64,000 nt of DNA from Turritopsis dohrnii. Lineage: Eukaryota; Cnidaria; Hydrozoa; Anthoathecata; Oceaniidae. The notes under the pieces were generated by a model. It was not told the origin of the DNA, did no database searches, and saw only the letters and a list, made by a program, of their open reading frames with translations. Below, in pieces: positions 16,989-29,150 of this stretch (position 1 is the first letter of the stretch; every line of letters starts with the position of its first letter). Location of the stretch: assembly GCA_027922465.2 (NCBI GenBank), contig BQMF02000214.1, positions 124,001 through 188,000 of the forward strand. Reading direction: 5' to 3'. Position numbers and translations under genes: made by a program.

Positions 16989-19177
16989 TCAAGCGACAAC
17001 CTCGTTTGCAACAAGAGACATCTCATACCCATCTGAAGGTTTCTTCTTGGTTTTCAATATTTCCATCATGTTGAAAACCAAAGCGATGAACATCAAAGCA
17101 ATTGACACTGGCACCACATGATGTGAGAAACCAAGTTGTTCGTCAAACTCGAAAACTGTGTGAAACAATTTCAAGGGTGCAGCTTTTATACTTTTGCTCT
17201 CAGCGAAACGACGAATCAGATCGTCGATGTCTTTGGTCACGTGCACTTCTTGTTGAAATATCAAGATGGCGGCAACAGAAAACACGGCTAAAATAAAATA
17301 GTCACACAGCCCTTACAAAAAATTCGATGTATTTTTATTGATTGCATAGCTACATGAAAGGGAACTTAAACCACTCTAAACTTTAATTTTTGAGGGCATT
17401 ATCGACAAGCTGATAAGATAAAAGAGAACAAAATCAAAAGCGCCGTGCCTAAAAAGTCTTAGTCAAAAGCTTTAAGTTGCACCCATTCTTTGCGCCTTGT
17501 TGGCGTTATTTGAAAGGTTGGCAAATGAAACGTTCACAGCCAAAACTATCATGGCGATTCCTATGATGAGATAATGGGCTGTTGTGAAAAATCTTGATAA
17601 TATACACTCTAACAAACCTGCACACAACACACACAACGCAACCATCACCGAAAGTGCAATATTCTTCTTACTGCCTTTACACCAACATGGTAGCTTCACA
17701 ATAGATATAATCAGTGCTAGCAAAGAAACAGCTAACGAACCACAAATGCAAATCAGCGTATGATGCATTCCTGAATAAAACAACAGTTTCGCTGTAGTAT
17801 TAAATCTAATTGAATAAGTTTTGAAATGCACTATTTGTATACCGTGATTCCTCTATTAACCCTTCATCTGGCAAATTATGAAGTTTTACTGCAAAAATTA
17901 AGATCTTTTGTTTCTAGGAAGGAAAATATGTGGAACATATCAAAATAAAAAATTTGAGTATGACTACACCATTCGGCGACATTGAAAAAAGCCTAACTGC
18001 AACCCTTGCTGCAATTATATTAGAGGGGACATTGTTTTGAAAGCCCATACAACAAAATCATTTGCTTGATAAAGAACAACAACGGAATTATTTCCTGATT
18101 ATATCACGATTGAGATCTGTCCACGCCTGAATCCACTGAACAAGGCCACAAATATTTCCCGATTTTCCCGATATTACGTCACTTAGAGCGACGAGATCTA
18201 GGCTGAGGAAAATTCGTTATTTCTAAATAACCGCCCGGGCGCTTAAAAGAGAAAATGCGATAAGACCGAATGCAGGAACATAGTGAACACAGTGAAACAT
18301 TTTCTGAACAAGCATTATAAAAAAACTATGGTTTTTTTACGGCGCGCCGAAATGGTTTTTTTTTTGTTATACCAACTGTTATTTGTAGCTAAAAAAATAA
18401 GTGTGAGGTTTCAACGATATGGGTCTGAGACATATCATTTGTTTTGTGAGTGTTGGAAAAAAGGGGAAAAAAGCACATCGCGCCTTCTTTTGTCCGTAAG
18501 GTCCTATCTACACGAAAGCAATATTACCCTCCATGCCACTATACTTGGTATTATTCTTGAAAAACTTGATATTAATTTTTTTTAAAGTTGGTATTATGAA
18601 AAAAGGTTGTATTATAAAATAAGGTGGTATTAAAAAGCCTTTTGGCGCGCCATATTTATTAAAAAGATAACTGAATTATAGGAGCGGCCGTTTTACCTGT
18701 TGTCACGTGATCAAAGGTTTTTCCTATTCCATACACATCAGTGTGGTTATTTTCCAGTCGCTTGTATACCTCCCTTATCTCTTTGATACTTAAGCAAAAC
18801 ATTTTCGACAGCCGTGACTTTTGCGCCAGTTTCTTTTTCAAATCGTCAAATCCATGCCACTTGTACACCAACTTCAATCCTTGTACACAAATTTGCGATA
18901 AGCCCATGTTACATTCTATATCTAAGGTCAAACTTTTCCTGTCGACGAAGTTGAATTCCGGTGAGACAACATCCGCCATTATATCGTGAAAACGGCGTTC
19001 AATTTCTTCGGGAAGTAAGGCCACGTGTTTCTTTACCACGTCAACGTATTGTTCCATATGTATGTCAGTACGGACTGTATTCCATTTTGTGGTAACCAAG
19101 GAAACAATTAAAGCGCTGCTACCAAGCAAGATGCAAAGTAGTCCAGCAGTTGAAATGAATATCTCCTTTGTTATCAT
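16989..19177 (-). CDS. Four-membrane-span protein, PMP22/claudin/clarin-like (3 exons)
   Basis: Exons read 19177-18697, 17770-17483 and 17287-16989. Exon 1 ends ACAG|GTAAAA (phase 1). Exon 2 opens after TTTTATTCAG and completes a Gly codon. Its donor G|GTGCAA is weak but keeps phase. Exon 3 opens after TTTTATTTTAG and completes an Ala codon. The product has a hydrophobic segment at residues 8-30, a long extracellular-type loop with W32 and a CNMGLSQIC pair recalling the W...GLWxxC..C claudin/PMP22 signature, then segments ICICGSLAVSLLALIISIV, SVMVALCVLCAGLLECIL, LIIGIAMIVLAVNV and VSIALMFIALVFNMM. The start ATG follows AAAC (good context). It is likely a plasma-membrane or junctional protein, though the family assignment is tentative. 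Some hydrophobic segments may not all span. Confidence 0.7.
17842..18260. mobile_element. Decayed TA-flanked GCGCCC MITE in intron 1
   Basis: The left end CCGTGATTCCTCTATTAA and right end CTTAAAAGAGAAAATGCGA are flanked by TA on both sides. The ends and an internal CGCCCGGGCGCTTA match the better-preserved copy at 22994-23504. It lies inside intron 1 of the tetraspan gene. Confidence 0.6.
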
Positions 19178-21136
19178 GTTTCTGGCATGGGAAAAAATTA
19201 AGAAACTGTTTTAACGATTAGCCGGAGTAGATGGAGAAGGTCAAGAAATTGTCAAGTTATGTTCTCGGGTTTTTTTTAATTTAAGACTTCCTAGATAATC
19301 GACTTCTCTGCAATCACTTAATCGCATCGTAACCAATTAGTGGGTATTGGTTACAGCAGATCATGTGATTAAGAGTTAAAGATAAATTTGTATGTTGAAA
19401 AAGAAACTTCACTGCAGTTGTCACAACCTGGAACCCAGAGTCTCTTGACAAAAAGCTAAGCACTACATAAATGGCGAATGGAAATGGCAACTAGACGTTA
19501 AAAAAACTTTAAGGATATCTGTGCTTATAATAAAATCTTAGCATTGAGTCTAACTATGATGAGGAAAAACAAGTGTTGCTAAAAAAGGACTCTAGGTTAT
19601 GAATCTTTTCCAAAGAAGATTTGCTCTCCTGCATTCTTGTAACGCCGAGAAGTTAGGCGACCTTTAAAATTTAGAGTTATATAAACGCATTCATGTTTTG
19701 ATATCTGCGATGGAGGCAGAAGCGACAATTAGAAACAAAGGAGTTAAAATTAAAATTAGTCTCCGCAAACTCTAAGAACTTTTAAAAATTCATTTACCTT
19801 GCAAAAAAACACAGCTGCTCAATTTACATCTCTATCTTCATGACTTGATTGAAGATTGAAAGTATGTAATGCAATTAAACTAAAAAAGAATCGAGAAAAA
19901 AAAGCAATTATCTTTTTTTTCATACCTCAAAAGAGATGTCGCAATTGCATGGACAGAAAAATTAAAATAAGGAAAGATCAACGCAATAACTTTCAATATT
20001 CCTGAGAAAAAAAGTTTCTTGTGATAGTAATTTATTTACCAATTAATAGCTACATTTCCTGTTTCAAGATCAAAATTGATTAATCAAAATTGTTATTATA
20101 AAGTTAATAAGATCATGAACGGTCATACCATTTTTTTTATTCTCATTTTAAATACTCGGTCATTCTGACAACTCTGTTACAAATCTTCTTATACGAGCTT
20201 GTATTAGCAAGATAAGTTCATGATAAAAGTATAACATCAATATCTCACATCTTAAGGGCTGCTTCACATTACATTAATTCGACAAATATTTTCACAGGAT
20301 GGGGAAGGCAGTATTAATTCGTACAGTCCTTTATGCACCATGGCTCTGCATTTCAAAAAGTCAATAAAATGACCTTTCCTGCACGAACATTTCTGCAATA
20401 TTATTAATTATTATAAATTATTGCACGAGTTCTAAACCAATGAATACACCAGATGTCTAACTCCCTTAAAAACGCCATCAAAAGATTGAGGCCAAAAAAA
20501 ATTGGCAGCCATTATAAATAGTGGCAAAAATGTAAACAGTGTCAACAGAGATAACTATAATATGATTTACCTCGAGCCCAGGGTCTCTTGCCTATTCGAC
20601 ATACGGATGACGGCGAAGAAGATCCTGGCGAACGCTGGTCACGTGACATGAAAATTACACAAACGTGGTCCGAAGAAATTTTGTCTCGTGTATTCAGTTT
20701 TTTACATAGTCACATTATAACCAATATAGAGACCAAATATAATTCGTCGAGTTGAACTCGTTTCTGCAAAACTTAATATTGTTTACATGTTTCCAAGACA
20801 TCACCAACATTTTGGGAAGGAAGGTGTTTTCAATTTGATTGAATTTTTTTCCTTATCAAGGCTATAACAGCAGATACTCGTGAATAATAAGGGGGAGATT
20901 GCGAAATTCCTGCGGTGTTGCGTGATTTTATCTTTGTATCGATAACATTTTGGTGTGGTTTATTTTGGAGACACCTTCAGAAACTAGTATGTGGAAAATT
21001 CAATCTTGAGTGTATCGAGATTCCACAAAAAAAAAAGTAGACGTGACTACGAAAAAACTCTGTACACAACATATTGTGTCCTAATAATGATGAAACACAC
21101 AACTTATGAATATATATTATGAGTGAAAAATATATA
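19178..21136. other. Non-coding upstream of the tetraspan gene
   Basis: No gene is recognised. Two related motifs, AACCCAGAGTCTCTTG (19432) and AGCCCAGGGTCTCTTG (20577), point to a dispersed repeat. The promoter of the tetraspan gene should lie in the first few hundred bases but shows no clear core element. Confidence 0.4.
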
Positions 21137-21749
21137 TTAAGGTGGATTCATCCTAACTCAAATCACATTTTAAGTCAAAATTTTAAAAAATGTGATTTTT
21201 TCTGAATGTGCTTCCTAATACATCTATTTTAATCAGAATTTATCGCAGAATCAGAATATCGCATTCATTTTGGCTCAATATTGACAGACAAACTAATAAA
21301 TGGATTTTATTGAAGGTCGTTAAAAAAATTAAGCAAAAAAAATTGAAAAAATTGTTTGGGGTAAGATTTATAGAGTGTGTTTGCTGCAGTTTGACAGACT
21401 TTCTCCGTTCGGTTTTCCGTCCATCCGTAAAATGAATAAGTCTACTTTGCTCTGATGACATTGTATTCATGTAAAAAGCACGAATATATCAGGCTGATAT
21501 TCTGACCACAAGAAGCTGGAAGCACAGTTTGTGAACATCCTGCATTTGCATTTTTACTCTTTGTTATCTGTTTTGAACGGATAAAGATGCCCCAAATCAA
21601 AGGAGAAGAGGCATTGGAAATACTGGGAGTTGTTCAAAGGCAAGCAGTAAGAAATATTATTCGAAAAAGCGAAAGTATCATGGGAAGAAGTCAGCAATGA
21701 TGTGCTGATGTAAAAACTGTTTTTGGCAAAAAGACAATCATGATGAAAC

Positions 21750-22615
21750 TACTAAATCATCTGAAGCCATAACTATGTCAGCCTCTGCTTCAAAGATCAT
21801 TGACATTGAAATACAAAGTGCTCCTGTATCATCATTATTATCAAAATTGTCAATAATCAATATCGGGATATCGTGGTGTCCATTTTTAGCAAATGTTTTT
21901 AGTTCGCTTTGCTGTCCTGAATGAAAAGATGTGAAATCCCTTGAACTCAGTGACATTGATGTAAAAAAGAAGGTTTAAGCAAGTTTCTTACAACTGAAAT
22001 GTAGAACTTGTGCATACACAAAATCATTTTTCACCTCAAAGCAACTTGGATTATCAGAAAAGAAACACAAAGATGGTCGAAAGTTTTATGACGTAAACGT
22101 CAGAACTGTTTATGCACGTAGACAAGTTGGAGTTGGACATGAACATTGAAGCTTTGTTGCTTCTTAAATATGCCATCACTCATACTCCCTAACAGTTATG
22201 AAAAGATTTATATAATAGATTCAAGGAATCTGCAAAAATGGTGCCAGAAAGTATGTCCACAACAGCTTCATCTATACGTGGAGACGCTTTGACTGGTGTG
22301 GGTGTGTCAGTAGAAGTTTCACCTCTATGAATGGCGTAATTACTGCTGCTTCCATTGATAGTGACAAGGTTCTAGATACAGCAATTAATGATGGAGCAAT
22401 AGCAGAATACAATATTTTGAAGGTAATAGGGATTGAGCCTGGTGAACACGTGACGAAAGTTTTACATTTTCAAAATAATCTAAGATAGCGACATTCGGCT
22501 TACTGTATGTCCGCAACGCAGCTGAAAAAGCGAAAAATTTTAAGAAATTTAAGAAAGACAACTCAAGATAAAAACATTGATATGGAAAGATCTACATATG
22601 AAGCTGGAGGATTTT
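21750..22615 (+). pseudogene. Kolobok-like transposase remnant
   Basis: Conceptual reading on the plus strand gives family-like segments in order, interrupted by stops and frameshifts. They are KIIDIEI...FSSLCCPE near 21791-21922, a zinc-binding-type CRTCAYTKSF from 22000, then FYDVNVRTVYARRQVGVGHE near 22085-22145, and RSFTSMNGVITAASID with KVLD near 22310-22375. This order matches TE transposases associated in my knowledge with Kolobok elements. At least one TGA falls right after CCPE (about 21922) and another after the GHEH segment. The gene cannot be functional. The minus-strand frame at 21738-21956 is only its shadow. Confidence 0.6.
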
Positions 22616-22993
22616 AGATGAAGTCTTATTGATAGTTTTTAATATTTTTCATTATTTAGATCTTATATTGATTTTTACGTTTTTTTTGTGTTTTTCACAT
22701 TTCATCTGAGCCGGTCGGCTCATAATTTTTGAACGGCTGGTCCAATTTGCTTCATTTTTTCAGGAAATGTTCTTAAAACACTAAAGTATGTTCTAAAACT
22801 CAAGTTAATCAATAATCTTAATTTACTTCTGCTCTGTAACACATTTTGTTCATCGTTTTCGTCCAAAAATTTAAGTTAACCGAGAGACAGCCATTTAACC
22901 GCTACAGTTCAAATATCTCAACTGTTTGAAGTTTTAGAACATTGTTCCACCCTTAAATAATCATTCTTAAAAGTTTGAAATCAGAGCCATTTA

Positions 22994-23504
22994 CCGTATT
23001 TCCTCTATTAAGCGCCCGGGCGCTTATAAAAATGTTTTCGAAAATTAGGAGGGCGCTTATTGGAGGGGGGCGCTTATAAAATTATTTCAAAAAACCCCTA
23101 CAAAAAATTGTGAGAGGTGTTAAAAATAAATACTTATTTCCACTTTTATTATTTTCTATAAAAACTATGTACAGAAAACAGAAGAAATATCAGGTATGGT
23201 TCATGTAATGTTTTCCAACTCTATATCTATGTCGTCATCTTCTTCTTAAGCGGAGTCTATTAGAATGTTTGGATCATCTTCCATGTCTCGTTGAAAAGAT
23301 CTACAAGCAGTTGGCTGACTGTTTTGGCTAGTTTCTAATAAGCCCCGGGCGCTTATCTAGGATTTTGACTCTAACATTGTAACTCTAATAAGCGCCCGGG
23401 CGCTTATTAGAGGGGGGCGCTTATAAAATTATTTTTGGATTAACAGGGGCGCTTATTAGAGGGGGGCGCTTAAAAGAGGGGGGCGCTAAAAAGAGGAAAT
23501 ACGG
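22994..23504. mobile_element. TA-flanked MITE with GCGCCC repeats
   Basis: The left end CCGTATTTCCTCTATTAAGC and right end GCTAAAAAGAGGAAATACGG are inverted, with TA on both sides (22992-22993 and 23505-23506). The interior repeats GCGCCCGGGCGCTTATAA. The Tc1/mariner-type target suggests a mariner-related MITE. Decayed relatives lie at 17842-18260, 41124-41420 and near 45759-45955. Confidence 0.8.
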
Positions 23505-23705
23505 TATACTTTTAAAAATATGAGCCGACCGGCTATAGTTGTATTTTATTATTTATCAGGTCGCAGCCGAGGCCGCCATCATGAATTTTAAGAAATTTTC
23601 ACATTTTTTGCTTTAATTTTCATAGTATCTTGAAAAAACATTAAAACTGACTTGAAATCATTTTGTTTCTTTAAAAATGTCCAGGTTAGGATGAATCCAC
23701 CTTAA

Positions 23706-25399
23706 CAGTGAAAAAGATTCTCATGAAATAATGTTTGAGATGAAGAAAATATTTAAATTTTTAGAATGCTTCGATATCAAAATCAAAATCTTTTGAGTTG
23801 ACAGGTTCACTTGGATAAAAACTGGCCGGTTCTTATTCAAGTATTGAGTTATTATATGTATGTGTGTGTTACAAGTATAATTCAGAAAAACACACTTGAC
23901 ACTTAAAAAAGACTTTTGATATAAGATGAGATATGCAAAAGTTTAAAAAAGTTTTTTAAAATTTGCAAAATTTCATCTTATTGTGAACTGTCAATTACTT
24001 ACTAATAAAAATAATGCTTGCCCATTATGTTCACAACCCTGGTATATTAAGAAGGATTTGTAACATATATATACGACATCAATGCATAGTTTTTTTCTCT
24101 AACATCTGCTTGAGTGAAATTGTTGGATTAGTTTCGAGGTTGCAGAAGTTGTGATAGAAAACAGAATGGCATCCTGAATGCATATTCATATTTTTACTCA
24201 AATATTCTTCATATAATTTTCCAGGATTGGTCTCTCGGCGTTTATATCAATTTTAGGAGAATTGCTTTTTTGATTGTTATGTTCCCTAAAATGGTCTCAA
24301 TACTTCTTGTCATTCTTTTCTTCTCTTTTATTAAGGTACTTAATACAATTCGCAGGATGCAACTTAATATAGTTTCAAATCATTAGATGGGACACCACAA
24401 TGCAGATTTTTGAGTAAACACAGATATATATATATATATTGTTGCTAAGCTCTAAGAGTAGAGTTAACTTTATCCTTTTGTGTATTTTGCTAAGAAATAT
24501 ACAGCTAAGATACAAAATGCTTAATCTTTTAATCACACTATTGAGTTAATGTTTATATTATAATAGACCTTCTTATGGAAATCCTACAAATAATTGTCAT
24601 ATATATCTGTATATTCGAACACAATAAAATGAATCCAATTAATCCAAAACTTTTATAGTGAATTTGTTGGTTATTCCTGTTCTCTATTTTGTTCACACAC
24701 ATATATATATATAATGTATAAGCAAAATTTAGGTTTTTCTTATGTAAGTGCACATTCCTTTATGTAAGTGCACGTTTTAATTTTCGATTACATTTCTGGA
24801 CTGCAATATTATTGTTGATAATTTTGATAAATAATGTCATAAAATATTTCATGTTTTCCCCCCAGATCAAATCTAAACTAGAAGCCTCATGGCTTGAACA
24901 ATTTCCGCATCAGGCCTAGAGGAAATTGCTTTAGGCTAACTTTCAAGATATCTGAATGACTATCCATTCTTTTCTTGCTGCTTATATGAAAACAGGTCTA
25001 TCACAATTCCCAAATTATGAGTTACGGTTCACATGAAAAATAAAATAATATTCGATAGAAGTGAACCAAAATCATTTGAAAAAAAGGCTGCATGGGATTG
25101 AAGACTTTCACAACACTATTAAACTATTAAAGTTATACAAGCAAACTCGTTTAAAAACTGAAGACCTCGGCTAATTATGATCTGCAAGTAACTGCCGACT
25201 TTGATATCAGGACCTTACAATTGTTCTTCGTGCACACCTTCCAAATTTTGCCAGAAATGTTAAAAATTGTTCATAACTTGCATTAATAAGAGCAGGAGAA
25301 ACATTTAACAGGATTACAAGAAGATAAAAATTATATTGCTTATACATAACTTAAATCAACATAACATACAATATGAAAATCTATTTCTACTAAACCAAC
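23706..25399. other. Non-coding AT-rich sequence
   Basis: No gene is recognised. A short AT microsatellite lies near 24425-24440, and a TATGTAAGTGCAC motif is duplicated at 24739 and 24762. Confidence 0.5.
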
Positions 25400-25565
25400 C
25401 AGTGGCGGATCCAGAGGTAAGTCGCAACTTGTGTAGAGAGTGTTAGCAATTCAAACATAAAAGAAAAAGGTTCAAATAATCCCATTGATAATATGAACTG
25501 AAGTCACAAATTATGTCAATGCGCTTCTCCACAAGTTGCAACTACACTCTAGATCCACCAGTCTC
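25400..25565. mobile_element. hAT-like MITE
   Basis: The left end CAGTGGCGGATCCAGAGG and right end CTCTAGATCCACCAG are inverted. Internally GCAACTTGTG pairs with CACAAGTTGC. CAGTGGCGGATC-type ends are typical of hAT elements. No clear 8-bp target duplication is visible. Confidence 0.55.
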
Positions 25566-25685
25566 CATATTACCACTTCCATACAGTTTATAAATAACAC
25601 CAATGTGCACGAAAAGACAAATGACACAATGAAACTTTGTTAGGATCTGTATGAAAATGTTCTTTTCAAACATGATATACCTTAA

Positions 25686-26577
25686 AGGGATTTTTTTGCG
25701 TGGACTAACTTTTGCGAGGCAAGGTCTGAGAGCGTTTTGTGTGGATTAATTTTTTGAGTCGGAGCTTCTAAAGGAAAATGTTTGGATTTATATTTGCGAA
25801 TGGGCACAAAGTGCAATGCGTGTACTTTATAATATAGCTAAAAGGGAAACTAAACTTGAAAATTTAATTTTTCAAAAATCTTTTTCTACTTAACCTGTCT
25901 GTTAATATAACTTAGAAAATCATAATTTTATAAGCGAAAGAACTTTTATTCTACATGAACGAGCTCTTGATATTTCTGCATAAAGCCGTTTCTTTTCAAG
26001 ATCGCTGAAAAGTTTCGGATCTGGAGCCGAGAATTTATAATGATGTAGAAAAGTTCAAAATTAATGTAGTGTATGTTATACGAGAAAAAGAAACATGTCT
26101 GAGAGTAGCAGTGATGAAAGTTTTAGTTACGAATTTTTGTATACGAACAACAAGTTAGTTCCGTACATAGCTTTGAGCCAACGGTATCTTCATCAGAAGA
26201 TGAAGACAACGATAGTTCTGAAACCAATCATACTGAAAGCGATTGTACTGCTGAAAGCAATCGTACTGAGTATACAGAGTGGTGCCTTAGTCAAAATTGC
26301 AAATTAATGACTACAGAGGTAGAGAGTATTTGCAGTGAAAATCACCATTTCCATGCCTGCCACATTGCAAAACCAATGGGTGCTTGATAAGTACAAGGAA
26401 ATAGTTAATATACAAAAGGTACACAGAGCCAAAAAATGAGCAAATAAAATCATGAAATTTTGCGTGCATTTATTTTCACGAATCATTCATTTCTTGACGT
26501 TTTGCGTCAATTTATTTTTGCGAATTTGACTAAAATTCGCAAAAGTCGCAAAACTCAATCCACGCAAAAAAATCCCC
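25686..26577. mobile_element. TTAA-flanked DNA transposon with cysteine-rich remnant
   Basis: The inverted ends AGGGATTTTTTTGCGTGGA and TCCACGCAAAAAAATCCCC are each bounded by TTAA (25682-25685 and 26578-26581). Repeated TTTTGCGA/TCGCAAAA motifs fill the subterminal parts. It is 892 bp and has a short decayed reading frame. Confidence 0.78.
26095..26440 (+). pseudogene. P2X7 C-terminal-domain-like coding remnant
   Basis: It opens MSESSSDESFSYEF, shifts register near 26165 and continues with an acidic SSSEDEDNDSSETNHTES stretch. Then come EWCLSQNCKLMTTEVESIC and, after another shift, a LQNQWVLDKY-like segment. The spacing recalls the cysteine-rich domain (WCxCgxCxxMxtxxExxCC, then a CLNxWVL motif) shared by the P2X7 receptor tail and many transposon-borne proteins. 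Several expected cysteines are missing and at least two frameshifts exist. It is a transposon passenger remnant and not a receptor gene. Confidence 0.5.
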
Positions 26578-26581
26578 TTAA

Positions 26582-28330
26582 GGTATTGTATCCTAGAACA
26601 TATTACACTCCAAATTTTCACAAGGTTTTAGTGATCTCATTGTATGTATATAATTGGTTGGATTCGAATCATCATCCAAAGTTTGTTTTCCTGACATATA
26701 TCCCAACTAAATCATTGTGCCTCCATTGAACGGTTTGCAGGATTATTTTGAACAATGTAATCTTAAAATCTTTTAAATGTGAATTTAAAGCTAATCGGTG
26801 GTTCCACACAGTGATAACTTGACCGACCATTGTACAGTGATGAATAATTTGATACAGTCTGGAATTCCCCAAATTAGCTACTCTCTTCTTTAATTTATTA
26901 CTGCTTTTCAATACTTGCAGTATGTATGTTTGGATCAAATCATTCACAACACAAGTGATTTGTGCTGCTATGACAATGTCATTTGTTTTTGTTTTTTTTT
27001 CAATATCTTCAACTTTCGGTATAATATTTATTAAATGAAATGAACATATTTCATGCATTTATTGATAGGACGTATTCACCAGTAATTTTGATACTACACA
27101 TACATTTCTGCTGTGATATTTAAAGTTTTTTTCACAGCAAAGTTTCGTTTACTATCAAACATTCACCTTCTTTTTCAAGAATTTTTTTCCAGAGTCAGCT
27201 AAATATCAATATTTCCTCCATAAGGAACGTTCTCATGATTATATTTCGATTGCAATAGTAGATAAAGTCTTAAAATTCTTCTTCAAAGCTTCTTCTAAAT
27301 AATCTATACAACTTCCTCAAAACATAAACCAAATCGGTTCGAGAACGTTTCACGTGCTCGGTGTGCATATTTTACTGACTTTTTAAAGAAGTTTTAAAGG
27401 ATAACTGAATTGGGACGTTTTCAACATAAAACGGCTAAAATAACTTCTAAAAGTATTCCAAAAGTATAAAAAAGTTAACATTTTTATGAATTAATATTGA
27501 GAGTGGCCTTTTAGTATTACATTTTGCATAGAGTTTTGGGTCTTTCATTAACTATTCTGAATAAACAAACAATCCGAAATCCGAACGGACTTTCCGAAAA
27601 CGGCAAAAAACTGTTACATAGACAGTCAGATAGATAGAATGTGTAAACCAAACAATTTCCTGCGCTAGCGCGCGGAAATTGAATTATGCTTTATTGGATT
27701 TTTGAGGATGCTCATCCTCATATTTCTAAATTATCCTCTTGAGTTTTAGCCCGATTTGCTACAATTATAATGTGTGTTTCAAAACTTTGGCTTCAAAAAT
27801 TTTCATCGCATTTTTGAAGAAAATATTAATTTCTATAAAATTTATATCGATGGAGTCCTTATTTTTTGGTCTTTCTCGTGATGTAATTTTTGCAGGAAAT
27901 GGAAAATTAGAAAAAGAGAAAATCGAAAAATAAGTTTGAAAAAACTCATTGATTTCTTAACGAGCAAGCTATCTCATCAAAACGAAGCTGCCAGGAGTTT
28001 TGTCAAAAATTGACGTTTGAAAAATATTAGGGAAATGTTTATTTAACGAATTGACTTGCGATAATAATTCTTGACTTTTCTTTTTGCGAAACTAGTTCTT
28101 ACTTTGCTACGGCGTGAAGATCCAAGCTGTCCTCATAAAACAAAGAAGTGAAAGCCATTGAGACTTTGGCACTCAGGGCACTCATTTATTCAATTGAACC
28201 ATCAAAACAATCGACCATCGTCTTTGATGGTCTGAAGTTGTTTTGAACCATATTATCAATAAGCCACATAAAAGTAGAGGTCACTTTCCGATATTCTGAA
28301 TTGTCAGTAAATTGTGATATACCTAATAGG
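26582..28330. other. Non-coding; one unsupported frame
   Basis: A 128-residue minus-strand frame (26672-27058) shows no domain, signal peptide or splice support and is not called. AT-rich with no repeat ends recognised. Confidence 0.4.
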
Positions 28331-28335
28331 AAAAA

Positions 28336-28388
28336 ATTTCGTCGGTAATAAATATTCGTCATTTTGACAAAAATTTTACCGACGAAAT
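28336..28388. repeat. Short hairpin (13-bp stem)
   Basis: ATTTCGTCGGTAA (28336-28348) is the exact inverse of TTACCGACGAAAT (28376-28388), with a loop of about 27 bases. It may be a minimal palindromic MITE. Confidence 0.6.
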
Positions 28389-28392
28389 GTTT

Positions 28393-28970
28393 TTGCCTGA
28401 CTCTATATAAAACATATAAAACGTTAATTTTCCTGTTTTTCTTTAGTTCGCTACATTGACACTTTTAAAAGTATATAAAATACTATTGACATCTATTTAT
28501 ATCAATCTACTATATTTATAATTGTTATGTCCTCATTATGTCCTCGTTATGTCCTCATTGGTCAGCGCCGCAGTGAAGCTGATCTTTTATTTCCCCGTGT
28601 CTGCCAGTCAGTCAGTCATTTTGTTTGTAATGTCGCAGTTGTAGGTTGATACCATGCAGATTGCCAGAATTTTGGTCCGATTTCTTACAAAAAAGTTTTT
28701 TGAGCCCAACTAGACAACATCTTTCTTTGACATAAAGATACAATATATAAAACTTTATTGATCCCCCAAAAAATATAGCATACCAATTTCTTATGAAATT
28801 ACCGTCTGCACTCTCATCAAAAACATCCAGAGAATTGGAGTGATATCGTATTTTTCCAAAGAAGACAAGAAGTGTGAAATCGTACGAAAACATCAAATGA
28901 AACAAAGTCTTGGTTTGTTGATATTACAGAAAATTTTGCTTACGGAACTCAGTCATAACCTATATCGAAA
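28393..28970. other. Non-coding with dispersed repeat
   Basis: GTCAGCGC...AGCTGATCTT near 28561 recurs near 53114 together with a TTGTAGG(C/T)TGA motif, suggesting a shared repeat family whose boundaries are not clear. Confidence 0.35.
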
Positions 28971-29150
28971 ATTTCTGGACGTGGTAAAGGAGGTAAAGGT
29001 CTTGGAAAAGGAGGTGCTAAACGTCACCGAAAGATTCTTCGTGATAACATTCAAGGTATCACTAAGCCCGCTATCCGTCGTCTTGCTCGTCGTGGCGGGG
29101 GCGGTGTGAAACGTATCTCTGGTTTGATTTACGAAGAAACCCGAGGTGTT
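28971..29150 (+). pseudogene. Histone H4 pseudogene (N-terminal 60 residues)
   Basis: The frame reads as histone H4 from the second residue: [20 protein letters not shown] through the [19 protein letters not shown] core to [11 protein letters not shown]. The ATG is replaced by ATT. Two extra glycines (six bases, probably slippage in a GGCGG run near 29092-29102) sit before VKRISGL. One conservative change (Val to Ile at the RK-LRDN position) is present. After TRGV the sequence is unrelated, so about 40% of H4 is lost. It is probably a retroposed or partially duplicated fragment. There is no poly(A) tail next to it. The neighbouring plus-strand frame at 28840-29109 is a shadow. Confidence 0.9.

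Larger units (their letters stand above)
21141..23701. mobile_element. Kolobok-like DNA transposon, TTAA target
   Basis: The inverted ends GGTGGATTCATCCTAAC (21141) and GTTAGGATGAATCCACC (to 23701) are each flanked by TTAA (21137-21140 and 23702-23705). TTAA target duplication plus the transposase remnant inside fits the Kolobok superfamily; piggyBac also uses TTAA, but the protein does not look like it. A TA-flanked MITE is nested at 22994-23504. A subterminal GAGCCGGTCGGCTC/GAGCCGACCGGCT pair lies near 22709 and 23522. Confidence 0.72.

Noticed and set aside
26672..27058. 128-residue minus-strand frame
   Set aside because: No domain, signal peptide, conserved second copy or splice context; length is possible by chance in AT-rich DNA.
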